The notes beneath the pieces were generated by a model that was not told the origin of the DNA, did not search any database, and saw only the letters and a program-made list of their open reading frames with translations. A program made the translations under genes and the position numbers. Below, piece by piece: positions 60,270-64,000 of a stretch of DNA of 64,000 nt. This DNA comes from Fasciola hepatica (taxonomy: Eukaryota; Platyhelminthes; Trematoda; Plagiorchiida; Fasciolidae). Location: contig CANUEZ040000151.1 of assembly GCA_948099385.1 (NCBI GenBank), positions 6,084,001 through 6,148,000 of the forward strand. Direction: 5' to 3'. The number at the start of each line of letters is the position of its first letter. Positions within the stretch are counted from its first letter, which is position 1.

Positions 60270-61310
60270 TATTCAGTTTTCATTTTCACGGGTGTTTCTG
60301 AAACATTAAAGGAGAGGGGTAGATGAAAGAACAATGTTTATATCATAAATTCACACTGTGCAATGGGCAGCCTTAATCACAGTAGATTCACACCACTTTT
60401 TAAGTGATAATGTTCAAGGCAGTCTGGCAATTTGGGGGTAGAATGACGTGATGCTCAGATTGTAGGCCACCATCTTGATACATGAGTGTGGGAACACTAC
60501 GAAACACTTACTTTTCAGGCTGGTGCAATTTTCAGCTATGTCTGATCAAACTGAACACTTTTAATCCCCTCTCTAATTGCACGACCCTGCATAACATACT
60601 AATGACAGGATTTTTACCAATATAGACAAATACAGGACAAATCTGTTGCAGGCTGATGATGTCAATTCTGCTGGTGGTGAAAAGCCGGCGATTTACACCG
60701 ACAGTTCAAGCACCAGCAGCTTTTGATAACCCTCAACCTGTGCTACATGCAACAGATATAAATCGGAAACAGTTCATGCTTCATTTTTTGAAGTAATTCG
60801 TTTTAATTCCCAACGTCGGTACAATTGATCGACTCCCATTGTGATATAAAGTGTTGTGTATAGGAAATACTCTAGTATGTAAATAGTAAAGCCATCAAAC
60901 AAAGAAACCCCACAGTAGTGAAGGTAACCATACCTTTCTGAACATTTCTTCAATTAGTGTTTGCGCGAAATATGCAAGCCGCGTAATTATTTTAACCTAC
61001 ATACTAATATTATGGAATTTCTCCGATGAGAACGCACACAGCTATTAGAATTTTTGGTGAACACACTTATTCGTTCCACGTACAATTAGGACAGTTATCA
61101 TGAATTCCATAATATTGGGTAGAAATCTCTATATGAATCACCATTTTTACAGTGCATTCCGAAATAAAGATAATCTCATACATACATTAGCTTCGATGGG
61201 CGACTTTGCTATGAACTGTGCCGATGCTAGTGTCCGTTCAGCAGTTGATATGAAACATTTGATCTAAACATCAAGTTCAGCGTTTGTGTGTATGACATAA
61301 CTCCCGTGTT
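60270..61310. repeat. Link segment between M1 copy d and reversed M2
   Basis: Diverged reverse complement of about 8,500-7,690. No gene is recognised. It is the mirror image of the link at 7,666-8,500. Confidence 0.5.
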
Positions 61311-61754
61311 CTAGTTGCGCCTTCACATGGACGGTCTTGACACCCGACCTCTACTTTGCAATCGTTCTACAACCAATGATAACGCATCCACACAGCATAG
61401 GAATGTGTGTGCATGTGTCATCATTGGAAAATTAAAATGTCAAATTGAAAAGAAACATCCAAAATTATACACATGTGCATTCAGTTGGTTAACACGCTTT
61501 CCGGACAAACTTGACCGGTGAACCATCAACCACTGTGATTAGAGTGCATTGGTTTGAGGGCATGAGCTGCTCACACACAACCAATCATACGTTTCCGACT
61601 AGGCAAACTCCAGGGGGGCTGGCAGATCATTCGGATACGTGAAAGTTTTGGAATCATGCACAACTGAAGTTTTTTTCTGGATTGGGATTGAAATTCTGTG
61701 AGTTTACGGATTTGTCCCATTGTTTAGGATCGATACAAAGTGAAGTGTGCTGGA
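61311..61754 (-). repeat. M2 repeat family, copy c (partial, inverted)
   Basis: Starts at 'ttgcgccttcacatggacgg' and runs to 'tgctggaac', about 85% similar to 62,917-63,357 in the same orientation and to the reverse of 7,665-7,210. It is cut at 61,754 by the chimeric CR1/DUF4806-like segment. Confidence 0.8.
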
Positions 61755-62476
61755 ACGGTCCTCCACCTGCAACAATGCTTTGTGTCCGGTACCGGCTGCC
61801 GGACCACCAATGCCATCGAACCTACTAGTTGACGCCCAGTACGGTACAAACAAGTGGAAAGAGGTTCCATCAATCCTAAAGCGGTGTCCACCACCCCATG
61901 AACAATGCTTCTCTGCCCTGAACATCCCAAAGGCTACTGCAACGACTCCCCAGAACAGACTCGATTATGATCCGATGCAGCTCAGGCTGATCCTGGATAA
62001 GCTACTTACGGAAGATGAAGCACGGCTGACAGCAACAATTCGGGTCAGAGTGGCAGTCAAATTTTGGAATTTTCAAAATTCTGGAAGATTGCGAAATCTG
62101 GAAGTCGTTCTTAGTCCTCTAGTTCAAGCGAATGAAGTTCTAGGACGTACCCATCGCCATAAGGGAAAGCCCGTTCGTCTACACCAAGCTCTTTCTTCTG
62201 AGGATCGTTAAAGATGAGTCATGCCTGTGCAGATATTAGGGAAAGAAGGGAAAACCATGCAACAGATCTTTGCATCTGGGATTTTCGTGTGGTTCGGAGG
62301 CGATAATAGATACGCTGTCCCTCACTGCTATCGGTGAACCCTATCAGCATGCAGCAGTAGACGACTTTCGGACAGGGAACAACCGAGTGACATCTGCCAA
62401 AATGTTGCTGACCAATGCCCGTGGATTATTGAACAAAAGGGACGAATTGGAGTCACTTGTGCTGACTGGAACTTAC
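61755..62476 (+). pseudogene. CR1-like ORF1/ORF2 fragment, second copy
   Basis: Matches 45,579-46,299 at about 95%. The PHD finger is missing because homology begins only at 'ggtcctccacctgcaa'. The ORF1 C-terminal frame is open at 61,747-62,211 (QANEVLGRTHRHKGKPVRL), and the ORF2 start AKMLLTNARGLLNKRDELES is preserved (from about 62,399). Confidence 0.75.
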
Positions 62477-62560
62477 TTAGTTCTAACTGCAGTACTTTGC
62501 TGGTCATCTTCCTATGTAACAGGAAATATACAGAGACTCCAACTTCTCTTGCACTCTTAG

Positions 62561-62886
62561 ATGTTCCTGATTGTGAAAATCGTAGACCTGGGAGTTACGA
62601 AAACAGTCCCACAAAAGTGGGTGGTAAATGGTAGGTACTTGCGCTGGCCTCAGATTGCAGAGGACGAAGTGGCTCGTCGTTGCCGGAACAATAAAGACCC
62701 TGGCATCAACTTCACCTTGCACGAAGTCAATATCCTTTACATTTGCAGTAAGTCCTAAAAATTCATTTATTCCACTTTACAGATGATATACAGGAAGCGA
62801 GAAGATTGAGAAGTGGTTCTGCTAATAGCGATGATGAGAACCAGGATTTCCACAAAGGACAGGTGCGCCTGCGGCGCTTATTGTAA
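62561..62886 (+). pseudogene. DUF4806-like protein gene, copy 4 (exons 1-2 only)
   Basis: Exon 1 is 62,561-62,747 and exon 2 starts at 62,783, with a 35-bp intron with a strong GTAAGT donor. The residues VPQKWVVNGRYLRWP and INFTLHEVNILYIC are unchanged from copy 3. Exon 2 reads DIQEARRLRSGSANSDDENQ and ends at a TAA (62,884-62,886). It is truncated at about 62,916 by the same M2 junction as copy 2. Confidence 0.6.
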
Positions 62887-62916
62887 TGCGAACATGTTTT
62901 GGTTAATAAATGTTGC

Positions 62917-64000
62917 GCCTTCCCATGGACGGTCTTGACACCCGATTTCTACTTTGCAACCTTTCTACAACCAATGATAACGCATCCACACAGCATGGGA
63001 ATATGTTTGCATATGTCATCAATGGAAAATTAGACTTTCGAATTAAAACACAAATATCCAGATGTAACCACATGCGCAGTCCGTTGGGATGCACGCTTTC
63101 CGGACTGACTTGACCGTTAAAATATCGACCAATGTGATGAGCATGTACCGGTCTGAGAGCATGAGCTGCTCACATAAAACCAATCATACGTTTCCGATTA
63201 GGAAAACTTAAGGGGCGGTGGCAGATCGTTTCGACTGTTGAGGCTTGTGGGATAATGCTCAACTGAGAATTGTTTTTTAGTTTGAGGTCAAAATGTCACG
63301 AGTTTACGGATTTGTCCCAATAATTAAGATCAATGCAATGTGAAGCATGCTGGAACAGCGCACTTCCGAAGATTATTACATATACCATATCTGCGAAAGC
63401 GTAACAAAACTGAGCAATCGGTGAGCCGAGCCCTACCAAACTGAGATAACTGGGAAAGGAAACAGCAGATTTCTCAGCTGAACAATCGATTGAACTCAAA
63501 ATCCTAAATAAATAACAGTGATTTACGAGACATATCTTCCTTGTTTCCGTGAAACATGTGTTCATTGAATGCCTCCTTCTGCCCAAGTCTGTCATTCGTA
63601 TATCCGTGTTCTAGTCTGTACTAAGAAGTTTCCTCAGGTAACTGGATTTCCATAAATTTCAGACAGTGGTATACGAGACAGATACTTGGTCAGTTTAACC
63701 AATAAACTAAATGTTCAGAGGATCAGTTGTTAGAGCCAGTTATATAGGCAATATCCATTAATATACGCGTCTGTGAATATTCTTGGTCTTATACGCAATT
63801 TGAATAAATACATGCAACCATATCAATCGACTGCTTCACTTACCGTAAATTATCTTCTCAAGACCTCTACAACAATAAATTTTGTGGGCACTGGAACATT
63901 TTGGATGACCATATCCCTAATTGTAGACGTATGCCGTATTATCTTCGCCGGAGTGTTGTTTTGCTTATCCCCGACGGAATGAAATTCATCAGAACGAGCA
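62917..64000 (-). repeat. M2 repeat family, copy d (inverted, continues past the window)
   Basis: Reverse complement of 39,906-38,790 and 7,665-6,400. It contains the 99-codon frame 63,595-63,296 (-). Homology is still running at the window end. Confidence 0.85.

Noticed and set aside
1..64000. CRISPR arrays, operons, ribosome binding sites, phage or plasmid functions
   Set aside because: None is present; introns, LINE fragments and low coding density identify eukaryotic DNA.

Overview
The window is nuclear DNA of an invertebrate animal, most probably a flatworm of the fluke type. The clues are moderate AT content, degenerate CR1-like and jockey-like non-LTR retrotransposons, introns of only 33-36 bp with clean GT/AG ends, and no prokaryotic features at all. 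The species call is inference. I see no complete, undamaged cellular gene. Nearly everything recognisable is repeat or mobile-element derived, and most is decayed.

Layout. Two repeat families build most of the window. M1 lies at 1-1,762 (+), about 8,500-12,260 (-), 19,895-20,985 (-), 34,549-38,154 (+), 43,540-44,985 (+) and 56,766-60,267 (+). M2 lies at 5,764-7,665 (+), 38,156-39,906 (+), 61,311-61,754 (-) and 62,917-64,000 (-). Two large-scale events are superimposed. First, a direct duplication of about 14 kb (24,104-38,155 and about 46,640-60,267) contains a 6.1 kb core that is almost identical between copies. Second, there are nested inverted duplications: 19,895-24,103 against 44,780-40,440, and about 5,764-12,260 against 64,000-56,700. 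Less repeated DNA lies at about 1.8-3.6 kb, 13.1-16.0 kb and 21.9-22.9 kb.

Mobile elements. (i) A jockey-like reverse transcriptase remnant at 3.6-5.29 kb, with further fragments at 19.27-19.69 kb and 32.8-33.15 kb (duplicated at 55.0-55.37 kb). (ii) The 3' part of a CR1-like element at 16.8-19.05 kb. (iii) The 5' part of a CR1-like element (ORF1 with a PHD finger plus the start of ORF2) at 45.2-46.3 kb, partly repeated at 61.76-62.48 kb. (iv) A two-gene DNA transposon: a transposase with the tnp2/DUF4218-like C-terminal region (23.13-24.10 kb +, 41.37-40.38 kb -), and just downstream on the same strand a small spliced gene for a DUF4806-like protein (24.1-25.27 kb, 40.26-39.94 kb -, 46.385-47.79 kb, 62.56-62.89 kb).

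Relationships. The transposase and DUF4806-like genes sit in the same order and orientation in two independently decayed copies, which is the best evidence that they form one mobile unit. In two other copies the transposase has been replaced upstream of the DUF4806-like start codon by a CR1 ORF1/ORF2 fragment. The duplications, chimeric junctions and patchy identity suggest an ampliconic region shaped by recombination and gene conversion, but assembly artefact must be excluded first.
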